64,000 nt of DNA from Pseudonocardia cypriaca (GCF_006717045.1 NZ_VFPH01000002.1:744001-808000); one strand, 5' to 3'; shown: positions 23,115-32,023, counted from the first letter of the stretch. The notes: generated by a model from the letters alone, not told the origin. Made by a program: numbers and translations.

Positions 23115-24098
23115 GTGGGTGAAGACGGACGCGTGTTCGTGCGCGGCCTGGAGTCCGACAAGTACGAGCTCGAGGCGTTCCGGCGCGAGCAGCTCGCGCG
23201 GCCACGGGTCCGGGACGAGAAGGTCGTCACCGACCACGGCGAGGCCGTCGCCCACTCCGGCAGCAACAAGGAGTCGCGGACCTGGTGGCGGATCGGCCCC
23301 GGGGACGAGGAGTTCCTGACCCAGACGCTGCAGGTGCACTTCGTCGAGATCGACGGCCACGGCAGCAACCGCGGCCACGGCCACCAGAATGAGGCGGCGT
23401 TCTACATCCTCGAGGGCGCCGGCTACGAGATCCACGACGACCAGCGCTACGACTGGAAGACCGGCGACTTCGTCTTCGTCCACACCGACTCGGTGCACCG
23501 GCACTTCAACCCGTACGACGAGAAGGCGCTGACCCTCGTCGTGAAGGCGAAGAGCAGCTGGATGTTCCTGGGGCTGCTGCAGCAGGGCCGCGGCGGTCCG
23601 GTGGAACGACCGGACGAGTTCGGCCCGCGAGCGGACTGGTCGGCCATCTGGACCCCCGGCGTGCTCGATCGCACGAAGGTGATCAGCCCCGAGGACACGG
23701 TCTGGCAGGACACCGAGCTGGGCCGGATCCGCGTGATGACCAGCCCGAAGACCGACCACGCGCGGCTGTTCAGCGTGGACGCGTTCGAGTGGGCGATCGA
23801 GGCCGGTGAAGCCACCCCGCGCTACTGGAAGATGGCAGACGAGGTGCTCTACGCCCTCTCGGGCGACGGCTACTCGCTGCACTGGGAGGTGCAGGCCGAG
23901 ATCGCCGAGAAGTACTACGCGCACATCGCCAAGGAGCCGACCCACCACGAGTTCAAGCAGGGCGACGTCCTCTACGTCCCGCAGAACACGGTGGCCCAGC
24001 ACTTCGCGGCGGACGGCACGCCACTTCGACTGCTGAGCTTCCAGAACCGGCTCTTCAAGCACCTCGGCTACGACAACGTGAAGGTCCTCGAGGGGTGA
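23115..24098 (+). CDS. Bicupin (fused form of the split cupin pair), metal site only in the N-terminal domain
   Basis: A 327-residue two-domain cupin. The N-domain is complete (H88-G-H90, E93 and H130 in GHGHQNEAAFYILEGAG and HRHFNPY) and resembles the single cupin at 3035-3616. The C-domain resembles the cupin at 2436-3035 but has ATPRYWKMADEVLY where that protein has SGKHRHLAEECLY, so its HxH pair is lost. GTG 23115 is chosen for GAGGAGG 6 bases upstream; a TTG at 23055 would run through the operator. First of four translationally coupled genes (cupin, ThDP enzyme, aldehyde dehydrogenase, ThDP enzyme). Reaction unknown. Confidence 0.8.
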   Translation: MGEDGRVFVRGLESDKYELEAFRREQLARPRVRDEKVVTDHGEAVAHSGSNKESRTWWRIGPGDEEFLTQTLQVHFVEIDGHGSNRGHGHQNEAAFYILEGAGYEIHDDQRYDWKTGDFVFVHTDSVHRHFNPYDEKALTLVVKAKSSWMFLGLLQQGRGGPVERPDEFGPRADWSAIWTPGVLDRTKVISPEDTVWQDTELGRIRVMTSPKTDHARLFSVDAFEWAIEAGEATPRYWKMADEVLYALSGDGYSLHWEVQAEIAEKYYAHIAKEPTHHEFKQGDVLYVPQNTVAQHFAADGTPLRLLSFQNRLFKHLGYDNVKVLEG

Positions 24099-25837
24099 CG
24101 GAGCAGCCTCTCGGGTTCACGCCCGGCCCGGCCGGCTACGGCAGTGACCTGGTCGTGGACCTGCTGCGCGCACTCGGAACCCGCTACGTCCCGCTGAACC
24201 CGGGCTCCTCGTTCCGCGGGCTGCACGACTCCCTGGTCAACCACGGCGGCAACACCGACCCGCAGCTCCTGCTGTGCCTGCACGAGGAGATCGCGGTCTC
24301 CCTCGCCCACGGCTACGCCAAGGGCTCCGGACAGGTGGGCGTCGCCGCGGTGCACGACCTCGTCGGGCTCATGCACGCCTCGATGGCCGTCTACGACGCG
24401 TTCTGCGACCGGGTGCCGCTGCTCGTCCTCGGCGGCAGCGGCCCGGTCGACCCGGCGCTGCGCCGCCCGATCGACTGGGCCCACTCGGCCACCACGCAGG
24501 CCGAGCTGGTGCGCGACTTCGTCACGTGGGACGCCGAGCCGGCCACGCCCGCGGCCTTCGTCGCGGACGTGCTGGCCGCCCACCGGCGGGCGGCGAGCGT
24601 CCCACGCGGTCCGGCGTACGTCTCCCTCGACGCCGGGGTGCAGGAGGCGGCGCTCACCGAGCCGGTCCCGCTCCCCGACCTCGTGCTCCACGCCCCCGCC
24701 CCGCCGCCGGCCGCCGACGAGGCGAGCGTGGAGCGGGCCGTCGACGTGCTGCTCGGTGCGCAGCGCCCGGTCGTCACCGCCGGGGCGCTGAACTGGGACC
24801 CGGCGGCCACGCCCGTCCTCGTCGAACTGGTCGAGCTGATCGGCGCCGCCTACGTCGAGGACCGCAACAGCGTCTCCTTCCCGACCACCCACCCGCAGAA
24901 CGGCACCGGGGACCCGAGCTGGCTCGCCGACGCCGACGTCGTGCTCGCGATCGGCCTGCCCGACGTGGCGGGCCGGCTGCGCCGCCGCGGCCGGGGACGC
25001 ACGAGCGCGCCCGCCGCACAGCAGGCGATCGTCGACGTCTCCACCGGGCACCTGGACCAGCGGTCGTGGAGCAACGCCTTCGCCACCCCTTTCCCGCGGA
25101 CGGCCCAGCTGCTCGCCGACCCGCTGACCGGCGCCCGCCAGCTGCTCGCCGCGCTGCGTGAGCGCCCGCCGGATGCCTCGGTGCGCCGCGAGCTGGTGGT
25201 GGCGCACGTCCGCGTGCAGCGCGAGCGGACCGCCGCCGCGCGGCAGGAGCGCTGGGACGCGCGCCCGATCACCCCCGCGCGGCTCGTCGCCGAGCTCTGG
25301 TCCGTCGTGCGCGACGTCCCGCACCTGCTGTGCCTGCGCAACACCCGCAGCTGGCCCGAAGCGGTGTGGGAGCTGCCGGGCGCCGGGAGCTACCTCGGCC
25401 ACTCCGGCGGCGGGGGCGTCGGGTACGGGCCCGGGGCGTTCGTCGGGGGTGCCCTCGCCGCCCGCGACCGCGGCCTGCTCGGTGTGGGGATCGTCGGCGA
25501 CGGCGACCTGCTGATGGCGGCGGGCGCACTGTGGACCGCTGCCCACTACCGGATCCCGGGCCTGTTGGTCGTCAACGACAACGGGTCGTTCTACAACGAC
25601 GAGCCCCACCAGGCCGCGGTCGCCCGCGAGCGCGGGCGTCCGGAGGCGAACAGCTGGATCGGCATGCGGATCGCCGATCCGGCCGTCGACATCGACGCCC
25701 TCGCCGCGTCGTACGGGTGCTGGACGGCCGGCACCGTCTCGGAGCCGGCAGATCTCGCCGGCGCCCTCGCCAAGGCACTGGCCGCAGCCCAGGACGGCCA
25801 GCTCGCCGTCGTGCACGTGAGGACGGAGCCGGCATGA
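24095..25837 (+). CDS. Thiamine diphosphate-dependent enzyme (2-oxo acid decarboxylase/synthase type), copy 1
   Basis: A 580-residue ThDP enzyme of the acetolactate synthase/benzoylformate decarboxylase superfamily. The N-terminal Pyr domain has NPGSSFRGLHDSL and the cofactor-activating Glu (E64 in LHEEIAVSLAHGYAKG). The C-terminal PP domain has the diphosphate/Mg motif GDGDLLMAAGALW...VVNDNGSFYND. There is no FAD signature, which favours a decarboxylase over a synthase. It would turn a 2-oxo acid into an aldehyde, which the next gene could oxidise. The GTG overlaps the bicupin stop and its own stop overlaps the aldehyde dehydrogenase start (both four bases). A paralogue is at 27336-29099. 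Confidence 0.87.
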   Translation: MTEQPLGFTPGPAGYGSDLVVDLLRALGTRYVPLNPGSSFRGLHDSLVNHGGNTDPQLLLCLHEEIAVSLAHGYAKGSGQVGVAAVHDLVGLMHASMAVYDAFCDRVPLLVLGGSGPVDPALRRPIDWAHSATTQAELVRDFVTWDAEPATPAAFVADVLAAHRRAASVPRGPAYVSLDAGVQEAALTEPVPLPDLVLHAPAPPPAADEASVERAVDVLLGAQRPVVTAGALNWDPAATPVLVELVELIGAAYVEDRNSVSFPTTHPQNGTGDPSWLADADVVLAIGLPDVAGRLRRRGRGRTSAPAAQQAIVDVSTGHLDQRSWSNAFATPFPRTAQLLADPLTGARQLLAALRERPPDASVRRELVVAHVRVQRERTAAARQERWDARPITPARLVAELWSVVRDVPHLLCLRNTRSWPEAVWELPGAGSYLGHSGGGGVGYGPGAFVGGALAARDRGLLGVGIVGDGDLLMAAGALWTAAHYRIPGLLVVNDNGSFYNDEPHQAAVARERGRPEANSWIGMRIADPAVDIDALAASYGCWTAGTVSEPADLAGALAKALAAAQDGQLAVVHVRTEPA

Positions 25838-27339
25838 CTCGGGTGTTGGGGAACGTCGGCCGCGGCAAGCCGCCGGTGCACGCCCGGATGTCGATCGGCG
25901 GGCAGTGGCGCGACGCCGACTCCGGCGCCCGGCTGGACTGCATCGACCCCACCACGGAAGAGCTGCTCGGCACCGTGCCTGCCGGGGGCGCCGCCGACGC
26001 CGACCTCGCCGTCCGGGCCGCGGAGGAGGCCTCCGGGGCATGGCGGGCGCTGGGGTGGACCCGGCGGGCCGCGCTGCTGCGCGACCTCGCCGCCGCCGTC
26101 GCCGAGGTCGCCGAGCCGCTCGCCCTGCTCGACGTCCTGGACAGCGGCAACCCGATCGCCGGCATGCGCGGCGACCTCGAGTCCACCGTCAGGGAGCTGC
26201 ACTACTACGCAGGGCTCGCCGGGCAGACCCACGGCGCGAGCACGCCCACCGGCGCCGAGACGGTGTCGTTCACCCAGCGCGAGCCATACGGCGTCGTGGT
26301 GCGGATCGTGCCGTTCAACCACCCGTTCAAGTTCGCCTGCGGCAAGGCCGCGGCCGCGCTGGCCGGGGGCAACTCGGTGATCGTGAAGCCGGGCGAGCAG
26401 ACATCGCTCTCCGCGCTCGCGCTCGCCGAGGTGGCCGAGGCCGTGCTCCCGGCGGGCGTGCTCACCGTCCTGACCGGCACCGGGGCCGAGCTCGGCGAGG
26501 CACTGGTCTCGCACCCGGGCGTGCAGCGGGTGGCTTTCACCGGCTCGGTGCCGACCGGGCGACGGATCCTGGCCGCCGCCGCGCAGAACCTGGCGCACGT
26601 CACCCTCGAGCTCGGCGGCAAGAACCCGCTGATCGTCTGCCCCGACGTCGACCCCCGGAAGGCCGCCCGCGACGCGGTGGCCAGCATGAACATCGCCCGC
26701 AGCAACGGGCAGTCATGCGGGTCGACCTCCCGGCTCTACGTGCACGAGAGCATCCGCGCGGCGTTCACGGATGCGCTGCTGGACCGGGTCCGCGAGCTGC
26801 GCGTCGGTGACCCGTGCGACGAGGCGAACGAGGTCGGGCCGGTCGCGTTCGCAGCGCACCACGCGCGCGTGCTCGACCACATCGAGCGGGCGAAGGCGTC
26901 GGGCGCGACCGTCGCCGCGGGCGGGTCCCGCCCGTTCGGGCTCGACCGCGGCTACTTCGTCGAGCCGACGGTGTTCACCGACGTCACCGACGACATGCCG
27001 ATCGCCCGCGAGGAGGTGTTCGGGCCGGTCATGGCGGTGCTTGGCTTCTCCGACCTCGACGACGCCGTCCGGCGGGCCAACGACACCGACTTCGGGTTGA
27101 CCGCGAACGTCTACACCCGCGACCTGCGCGTCGCGCACCGGCTCGCCGACCGGCTGCAGGCCGGCTACGTCTACGTCAACGGGACAGGGCGCCGCCCGCC
27201 CGGCTCTCCCTTCGGCGGCTGGAAGCACAGCGGCCTCGGCAAGGAGAACTCGCACGAGGAGCTGCTCTCCTACACCCGCGAGAAGACGATCACGATCACA
27301 CTGCCGGCCGACGACCCCGACTGGAGCTGGCCCCGATGA
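25834..27339 (+). CDS. NAD(P)-dependent aldehyde dehydrogenase
   Basis: A 501-residue aldehyde dehydrogenase. Motifs in order: IVPFNHPFKFACGKAAAAL (cofactor entry, with N in the PFNHP turn), GNSVIVKPGEQTSLSA, FTGSVPTGRRI, VTLELGGKNPLIV with the general-base Glu, and RSNGQSCGSTSRLYV with the catalytic Cys in GQSC. EEVFGPVMAVLGF and FGGWKHSGLGKENSHEELL complete the family pattern. It sits between two ThDP enzymes with four-base overlaps on both sides, so it probably oxidises the aldehyde released by one of them to a carboxylic acid. The betaine-aldehyde/aromatic-aldehyde type is not resolved. Confidence 0.9.
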   Translation: MTRVLGNVGRGKPPVHARMSIGGQWRDADSGARLDCIDPTTEELLGTVPAGGAADADLAVRAAEEASGAWRALGWTRRAALLRDLAAAVAEVAEPLALLDVLDSGNPIAGMRGDLESTVRELHYYAGLAGQTHGASTPTGAETVSFTQREPYGVVVRIVPFNHPFKFACGKAAAALAGGNSVIVKPGEQTSLSALALAEVAEAVLPAGVLTVLTGTGAELGEALVSHPGVQRVAFTGSVPTGRRILAAAAQNLAHVTLELGGKNPLIVCPDVDPRKAARDAVASMNIARSNGQSCGSTSRLYVHESIRAAFTDALLDRVRELRVGDPCDEANEVGPVAFAAHHARVLDHIERAKASGATVAAGGSRPFGLDRGYFVEPTVFTDVTDDMPIAREEVFGPVMAVLGFSDLDDAVRRANDTDFGLTANVYTRDLRVAHRLADRLQAGYVYVNGTGRRPPGSPFGGWKHSGLGKENSHEELLSYTREKTITITLPADDPDWSWPR

Positions 27340-29099
27340 GCAACCACGCGCCGTACGACAAGCCGGTCTGGGGCTCCGACGTCATGGTCGACGCCCTGCG
27401 CCGCCTCGACCTGCCCTACATCGCGCTCAACCCCGGCTCCTCGTTCCGCGGCCTGCACGACTCGCTCGTCAACTACGCGGGCGACGAGATGCAGATCATC
27501 GAGTGCCCGCACGAGAAGATCGCGGTCGCGCTGGCGCACGGGTACGCGAAGGCGACCGGCCGCGCAATGGGCGTGATCCTGCACGACCTCGTCGGCCTGC
27601 TCCAGGGCACGATGGGCGTCTACTACGCCTACATCGACCGCGCCCCGGTGCTCGTCCTCGGCGGCTCCGGGCCGGCCGACCACGAGCGGCGCAGGCCCTA
27701 CATCGACTGGATCCACTCGGCGAACGTGCAGGGCCAGGCGGTCCGGGAGTACACGAAGTGGGACCACGAGCCGCGCTCGATCGAGGCGGTGCCCGGGGTT
27801 CTCGCGCGCGCGTACCGCATCGCGACGACCGGCCCGGCCGGGCCGACCTACGTCGCCCTCGACGCCGGCCTGCAGGAGGATCCGGTCGAGGAGCCGGTGC
27901 CCGTCGACGACGTCGTCGCGCTCGCAGCCGCCCCGGCGCCGGTGGCTCCGCACCCGGGCGCGCTGGGTGCGCTCGCGCGCGAGCTGTGCGCGGCGAAGCG
28001 CCCGGTCATTGTGCTCGGCTACCCCGGTCGCGACCCGGAGTCGTTCGGGCACCTGATCAACTTGGCGGAGCAGGTCGGGATCGGAGCGGTCGACACGCAT
28101 TGGCGGCTCAACTTCCCGACCCGCCACCCGCTGTGCGTGAGCGACACCGACATCGTCGACGAGGCCGACTGCGTTCTGTTCGTCGACGTCAAGGACATGG
28201 TCAAGCCCACGCACCGCACCGACCGGCTGGCGCGGCGGAACGTCTCCCGGCTGGCGCCGGACTGCCGGGTCCTCTCGGTCGGGTTCGGCGACATGGGCAC
28301 CTCGTCCTGGAGCGAGGACTACGCCCAGCAGATCCCGACGGACCACGCCGTCGTCGCCGACACCGCGGTCGCGCTGCCGCTGCTGCTCGAGGAGTGCCGG
28401 GCGCTGCTCTCCGAGGACGACGAGCGGCGCACGGCCGAGCGTGCGGCGTGGACCCGGCGGCTCACCGAGCTGCACGAGAACACCTGGGCCGGCTGGGCCC
28501 GGCACGCCGAATCGGTCGCGGGTGAGACTCCGGTGGCGACGGCGCAGCTCGCGGCGTCCGTCTGGAACGTCGTCGAGGAGCACGACTGGGTGCTCACCGC
28601 CGGCACGGCCGCGGAGTGGGCGCTGCGCCTCTGGGACTTCGACGCCCCGCACCGCCACCCCGGCAAGCAGCTGGGCACGGCCACGCAGATCGGCATCTCG
28701 CTCGGGGTGGCGCTCGCGCACAAGGGCACCGGGCGCCTCGTCGTCGACCTCCAGCCCGACGGCGACCTGATGTTCGACGTCGGCGCACTCTGGGTGGCGA
28801 GCCGCTACCAGCTGCCGCTGCTCGTGGTGATGTTCAACAACCGCGCCTACTACAACGACTGGGAGCACCAGGAGAAGCTCGCCGCGCAGCGCGGAACGCC
28901 GGTGGAGCGCGCGCACATCGGCATGGCGATTTCCGACCCGGCGCCGGACTTCGCCACCGTCGCGACCGGCTTCGGCTGGTACGCCGAGGGGCCGGTCACC
29001 GACCCGTCGCAAGTGGAGGACGCGGTGCGACGCGCCGCCGCGCACGTGCTGGCGACCGGCGGACCGGCGCTGGTGGACGTGGTCTGCCAGCCGAAGTAG
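27336..29099 (+). CDS. Thiamine diphosphate-dependent enzyme, copy 2
   Basis: A 587-residue ThDP enzyme closely related to the one at 24095-25837: both have NPGSSFRGLHDSLVN, VALAHGYAK and VLVLGGSGP. The activating Glu is E60 (CPHEKIAVALAHGYAK) and the diphosphate motif is QPDGDLMFDVGALW...MFNNRAYYND. The middle domain has VDVKDMVKPT, where flavin-binding relatives show other features, so FAD is unlikely. Its ATG overlaps the aldehyde dehydrogenase stop. Two decarboxylase-like paralogues around one dehydrogenase suggest either two successive keto acids or a hetero-oligomer. End of the cluster; no operator copy is seen beyond it. Confidence 0.87.
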   Translation: MSNHAPYDKPVWGSDVMVDALRRLDLPYIALNPGSSFRGLHDSLVNYAGDEMQIIECPHEKIAVALAHGYAKATGRAMGVILHDLVGLLQGTMGVYYAYIDRAPVLVLGGSGPADHERRRPYIDWIHSANVQGQAVREYTKWDHEPRSIEAVPGVLARAYRIATTGPAGPTYVALDAGLQEDPVEEPVPVDDVVALAAAPAPVAPHPGALGALARELCAAKRPVIVLGYPGRDPESFGHLINLAEQVGIGAVDTHWRLNFPTRHPLCVSDTDIVDEADCVLFVDVKDMVKPTHRTDRLARRNVSRLAPDCRVLSVGFGDMGTSSWSEDYAQQIPTDHAVVADTAVALPLLLEECRALLSEDDERRTAERAAWTRRLTELHENTWAGWARHAESVAGETPVATAQLAASVWNVVEEHDWVLTAGTAAEWALRLWDFDAPHRHPGKQLGTATQIGISLGVALAHKGTGRLVVDLQPDGDLMFDVGALWVASRYQLPLLVVMFNNRAYYNDWEHQEKLAAQRGTPVERAHIGMAISDPAPDFATVATGFGWYAEGPVTDPSQVEDAVRRAAAHVLATGGPALVDVVCQPK

Positions 29100-29732
29100 C
29101 CCGTCAGCCGCCTGCTCGGCAACGGTGGCGCGGTAGGCCCCGGGTCGCTGGTGGCCGGAGTACCTTCTTTCGCGCGCGGGCGCACGATGCGCGGGCACGG
29201 CACGAGGTGTGCCCGACGGCGCACGGAGATGTCGGGTGGTGACGGGCAGGGCGGTTTCGGGCCACGATCCATCCGCTCGGGCACACGTGCTGCACCAGAG
29301 CGAGCGCACGCGCGTCACCCGGCTGTTCCTCTCCCGGTACACCGTCGTCGGGAAAGAACCGCTGGGCCCGGACGCGGAACGGCGGCTGCGCCACGAGCGG
29401 GAGATGCTGGAGCGGCTGCGCGGCGTTCCGGGGGTCGCGCAGCTGGTGGACGAGCCGCGGTACCCGGCGTCGGCGGCCGTCAGGAGCGTCGCGAGGTGAG
29501 CGTCGAGCTGACTGAGGCGCGAGGCTTGACGCATGCAAGTCTCGGCAATCTCGGTTGTGGCCGCTTCAGCGTGCTCCCCGTGCACCGGGGTTCCAACCCG
29601 GGGACGGCGCCGCCGGCCCGGTCGACATCCCTCGGGCGACCAGGTCGGTGCAGCGGTCAGTCCGCGCGTTCCCGGGTCCCACCTGATTCGACCTTGTACT
29701 GTACGCCCGTCCGGTGATACGGGGAGGCTGCG
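29100..29732. other. Gap after the catabolic cluster, with one gene remnant
   Basis: About 630 bases separate the last ThDP gene from the MarR gene. The only recognisable content is a piece of a kinase gene (29287-29499). A small palindrome, GTAC-T-GTAC, lies at 29696-29704, about 29 bases before the MarR start, and could be part of its control. No clear transcription terminator for the upstream operon is visible. Confidence 0.5.
29287..29499 (+). pseudogene. N-terminal remnant of a large Ser/Thr kinase-ATPase gene
   Basis: The reading frame from GTG 29287 gives VLHQSERTRVTRLFL, then VVGKEPLGPDAERRLRHER and EMLERLRGVPGVAQLVDEP. This resembles the first 60 or so residues of large actinobacterial protein kinase/AAA ATPase/histidine kinase fusions, where the VxKEPLG stretch carries the kinase lysine. 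The frame stops after about 70 codons and nothing of the remaining, usually more than 1,000-residue, protein follows. Interpreted as a deletion remnant marking an old junction. The match is from memory of the family and is only moderate. Confidence 0.4.
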
Positions 29733-30233
29733 GTGACGGACGGCGGAACGCCGGAGGACGCGGAGCGCAGGGACGCCGCGACCGACCTCGGTGTCCTCGC
29801 CGGCCGGTTGCTGTTCTCGGTGCAGGGCGAGCTCTTCCGGCGGCTCCACCGGGAGGGCTTCGTCGACATCGCCCCCCGCCACGGCGCCGTCCTGGCCTAC
29901 CTGCGCCTGGACGGGATCCGCGCCACCGAGCTGGCCCGCCTGTCGGGCCAGCACAAGCAGGTCATCGGCAAGAACGTCGACGAGCTGGAGGCGCTGGGTT
30001 ACGTCGAGCGCCGGCCCGACCCCGACGACCGGCGCGCGAAGCTCGTGATCCCGACCGAACGCGGCCGCGCGCAGATGCGGACGGCGGACGCGATCATGGC
30101 CGAGATCGCCGAGCGGCACCGGCGCTTGCTCGGCTCGGACACCTACGACCGGTTCCTCGCGGACTTCCGCTTCGTGGTGGAGCAGCAGCGCGCCGTCGAA
30201 CGGGACGACGTGCCCGCGGCCGAGGAGCCCTGA
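29733..30233 (+). CDS. MarR-family transcription regulator
   Basis: A 166-residue MarR protein. The winged helix-turn-helix core runs LDGIRATELARLSGQHKQVIGKNVDELEALGYVERRPDPDDRRAK, with the characteristic DPDDRR wing. Such dimers usually repress a neighbouring operon and release DNA when a phenolic or aromatic acid binds. It faces the convergent alcohol dehydrogenase/YceI pair, and a repeated AGTGACTATA element upstream of YceI and of the 38045 operon may be its target; this is inference. GTG 29733 is the only good start. It is a different class from the GntR regulator and is not linked to the TGG-N12-ACC sites. Confidence 0.85.
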   Translation: MTDGGTPEDAERRDAATDLGVLAGRLLFSVQGELFRRLHREGFVDIAPRHGAVLAYLRLDGIRATELARLSGQHKQVIGKNVDELEALGYVERRPDPDDRRAKLVIPTERGRAQMRTADAIMAEIAERHRRLLGSDTYDRFLADFRFVVEQQRAVERDDVPAAEEP

Positions 30234-30248
30234 GCCGGAGCCACCCGT

Positions 30249-31367
30249 TCACCCCGGCACGAGCACCGGCTTGATCGTGGTGCCCGCCTTCATGGCCTCC
30301 GCCGCCGTCTCGACCTCCTCCAGCGGGAAGGTGCCCACGAGCCGTCCCACCGGCAGCCGGCCCGTCGCCACGAGCTCGGCCAGCCGGGGCAGGAAGACCG
30401 GCGGGTTGCTGCGCCCCTCGACGACACCGACGACGCGCTTGCTGCCGTTGACGAGGTCGGCCACGTCGATCGCAGCGGTGATGCCGAACGGGGGCACGCC
30501 CACGACCGCGCCGGTGCCGCCGATCCCGAGGCTGCGGATCGCCTCGGCCAGCACCGCGGGCACCCCACTGCTCTCGACAACGTACTGCGGGCCTCCGCCG
30601 GTGAGGCGCGTGACCCGCTCGCGGGCGTCCTCGGTTCGGGAGTTGACGACGTCGGTGGCGCCCAGCGCGCGGGCCAGGTCGAGGCGCGTGTCCTGCACGT
30701 CGACGACGACGATCCGCCCGACGGGCAGCATCGCCGCCGCCATCACCGCCGACAGCCCCACCACACCCGCGCCGAAGACGGCCACCGCGCTGCCCGCCTC
30801 GGGGGCCAGCACGTTCAGCACCGCTCCCGCGCCGGTCTGCACACCGCAGCCCAGCGGCGCCAGCACCTCGGACGGCACGTCGGACGCCACGTCGGGGACC
30901 CGGACGGTGTTGCGCTCACGGGCCAGCGCGTAGCTCGCGAAGGACGACTGGCCGAAGAAGCTGCCGTGCACCGGCGTGCCGCCGTCCCACAGCGTGGGCG
31001 AGCCGTCCGGGCGGGCGCCGTTCGTGAAGTTGTGGGCCACGAACCCCAGGCAGCGCGACGGCTCCCCGGACACGCACCACACGCAGTGCCCGCACGAGTC
31101 GAAGGTCAGCATGACCCGGTCGCCGGGGCGCACCGAGGTCACCCCCGCCCCGACGGCCTCGACCCGTCCGGCGCCCTCGTGGCCCGCGACACCCGGCAGC
31201 GGGAACGGGAACTCCCCCGCCCGCACGGCGAGGTCGGCGTGGCACATACCGACGGCCTCGATGCGGACGAGCACCTCGCCGGCGGCGGGGTCGTCGATCG
31301 TCAGCTCCCTGCGGGTGAACGTCGCACCCGCTGCGCTGATCGTCATGGCGGTGGTCCTGCGGCTCAT
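30249..31367 (-). CDS. Zinc alcohol dehydrogenase (aryl-alcohol dehydrogenase-like)
   Basis: A 372-residue MDR dehydrogenase of the class III/benzyl alcohol type. Catalytic zinc ligands are in GMCHADLAVR and GHEGAGRVEAVG; the structural zinc Cys residues are in CGHCVWCVSGEPSRC. The NAD loop is AVFGAGVVGLSAVMAA, followed by VVDVQDTRLDLARALGATDVV, whose Asp favours NAD. Likely oxidises an aryl or allyl alcohol, or formaldehyde-type adducts. ATG 31367 is taken, but ATG 31346 gives a more usual N-terminus (MTISAAG). Ends 15 bases from the convergent MarR gene. Confidence 0.87.
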   Translation of the reverse strand: MSRRTTAMTISAAGATFTRRELTIDDPAAGEVLVRIEAVGMCHADLAVRAGEFPFPLPGVAGHEGAGRVEAVGAGVTSVRPGDRVMLTFDSCGHCVWCVSGEPSRCLGFVAHNFTNGARPDGSPTLWDGGTPVHGSFFGQSSFASYALARERNTVRVPDVASDVPSEVLAPLGCGVQTGAGAVLNVLAPEAGSAVAVFGAGVVGLSAVMAAAMLPVGRIVVVDVQDTRLDLARALGATDVVNSRTEDARERVTRLTGGGPQYVVESSGVPAVLAEAIRSLGIGGTGAVVGVPPFGITAAIDVADLVNGSKRVVGVVEGRSNPPVFLPRLAELVATGRLPVGRLVGTFPLEEVETAAEAMKAGTTIKPVLVPG

Positions 31368-31417
31368 CGTCGCGCTGCTCCAGGTTCTGTGAGCTGGCCG
31401 GGGCGGGGTCGGGCGGA

Positions 31418-31954
31418 TCAGCTCTCGCGGACGGCCTGGAGCTCCAGGGTGATCTCCGTCGTGTCCCCGACTAGGAGCGGACCGCCCGTCGCGGAGACGT
31501 TGCCGTTCACCCCGAATGCGGACCGCGACACGCGCCCGGAAGCCGTGAAGCCCACGCGGAAGGCTCCGGTGTGGTCCTCGCCGTCGCCGGTGAACCGCAC
31601 CTCCAGCTCGACGGGCCGGGTCGCGCCCCGGATGGTCAGGTCGCCGGCCAGCAGGAACCGGTCGCCGTCCTCGACGACGCCGGTCGAGGCGAACGTGGCC
31701 ACCGGGTGGTTCGCCGTGTCGAAGTAGTCGGCCGACCGCAGGTGGTCGTCGCGGGCGCCGACGCCGGTCGACAGGGTGGTGAGGTCGATCTGCACCTGGA
31801 CGGAGGACTTCGCCAGGTCGTCCGCGATCTCCAGGGCTCCGGACAGCCCGCCGAAGGTCCCCCGCACGCGCGCGGCCACGAAGCGGGCGGAGAACTGGAG
31901 GGACGAGTGGACCGGGTCGAGGGCGTACCGGCCCGCGGGGATCTCGATGCTCAT
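31418..31954 (-). CDS. YceI-family protein
   Basis: A 178-residue YceI lipocalin-like protein. YALDPVHSSLQFSARFVAARVRGTFGGLSG is the standard YceI opening, and HLRSADYFDTANHPVATFAS is its central motif. These proteins bind polyisoprenoid or other long lipids in a beta barrel; physiological roles are mostly unknown. No signal peptide is present here, so it is cytoplasmic, unlike the E. coli periplasmic protein. ATG 31954 is chosen for GGAGGAG 7 bases upstream. Lies 50 bases before the alcohol dehydrogenase on the same strand and may be co-transcribed with it. Confidence 0.88.
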   Translation of the reverse strand: MSIEIPAGRYALDPVHSSLQFSARFVAARVRGTFGGLSGALEIADDLAKSSVQVQIDLTTLSTGVGARDDHLRSADYFDTANHPVATFASTGVVEDGDRFLLAGDLTIRGATRPVELEVRFTGDGEDHTGAFRVGFTASGRVSRSAFGVNGNVSATGGPLLVGDTTEITLELQAVRES

Positions 31955-31998
31955 GGCTGCTCCTCCACGCCGGAACACCCCGACGTTAGTAATCGTTC

Positions 31999-32023
31999 GT
32001 GACTGTATGATTTAGTGACTATA
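31999..32023. promoter_or_regulatory. GTGACTGTA/GTGACTATA repeat in a divergent promoter gap
   Basis: Two copies of GTGACTRTA lie 16 bases apart in an AT-rich island between YceI (minus) and the isochorismatase-family gene (plus). The 10-mer AGTGACTATA (32014-32023) occurs again at 38131-38140 upstream of the LLM operon. Likely a binding site for a shared regulator, perhaps the nearby MarR. Confidence 0.45.

Noticed and set aside
29696..29704. GTAC-T-GTAC palindrome as a firm MarR operator
   Set aside because: Only four bases per arm and not repeated elsewhere; mentioned in the gap entry but too short to stand alone.
27270..30119. A 949-codon minus-strand frame
   Set aside because: Antisense shadow of the second ThDP gene running on into the gap and the MarR gene; composition is not protein-like.
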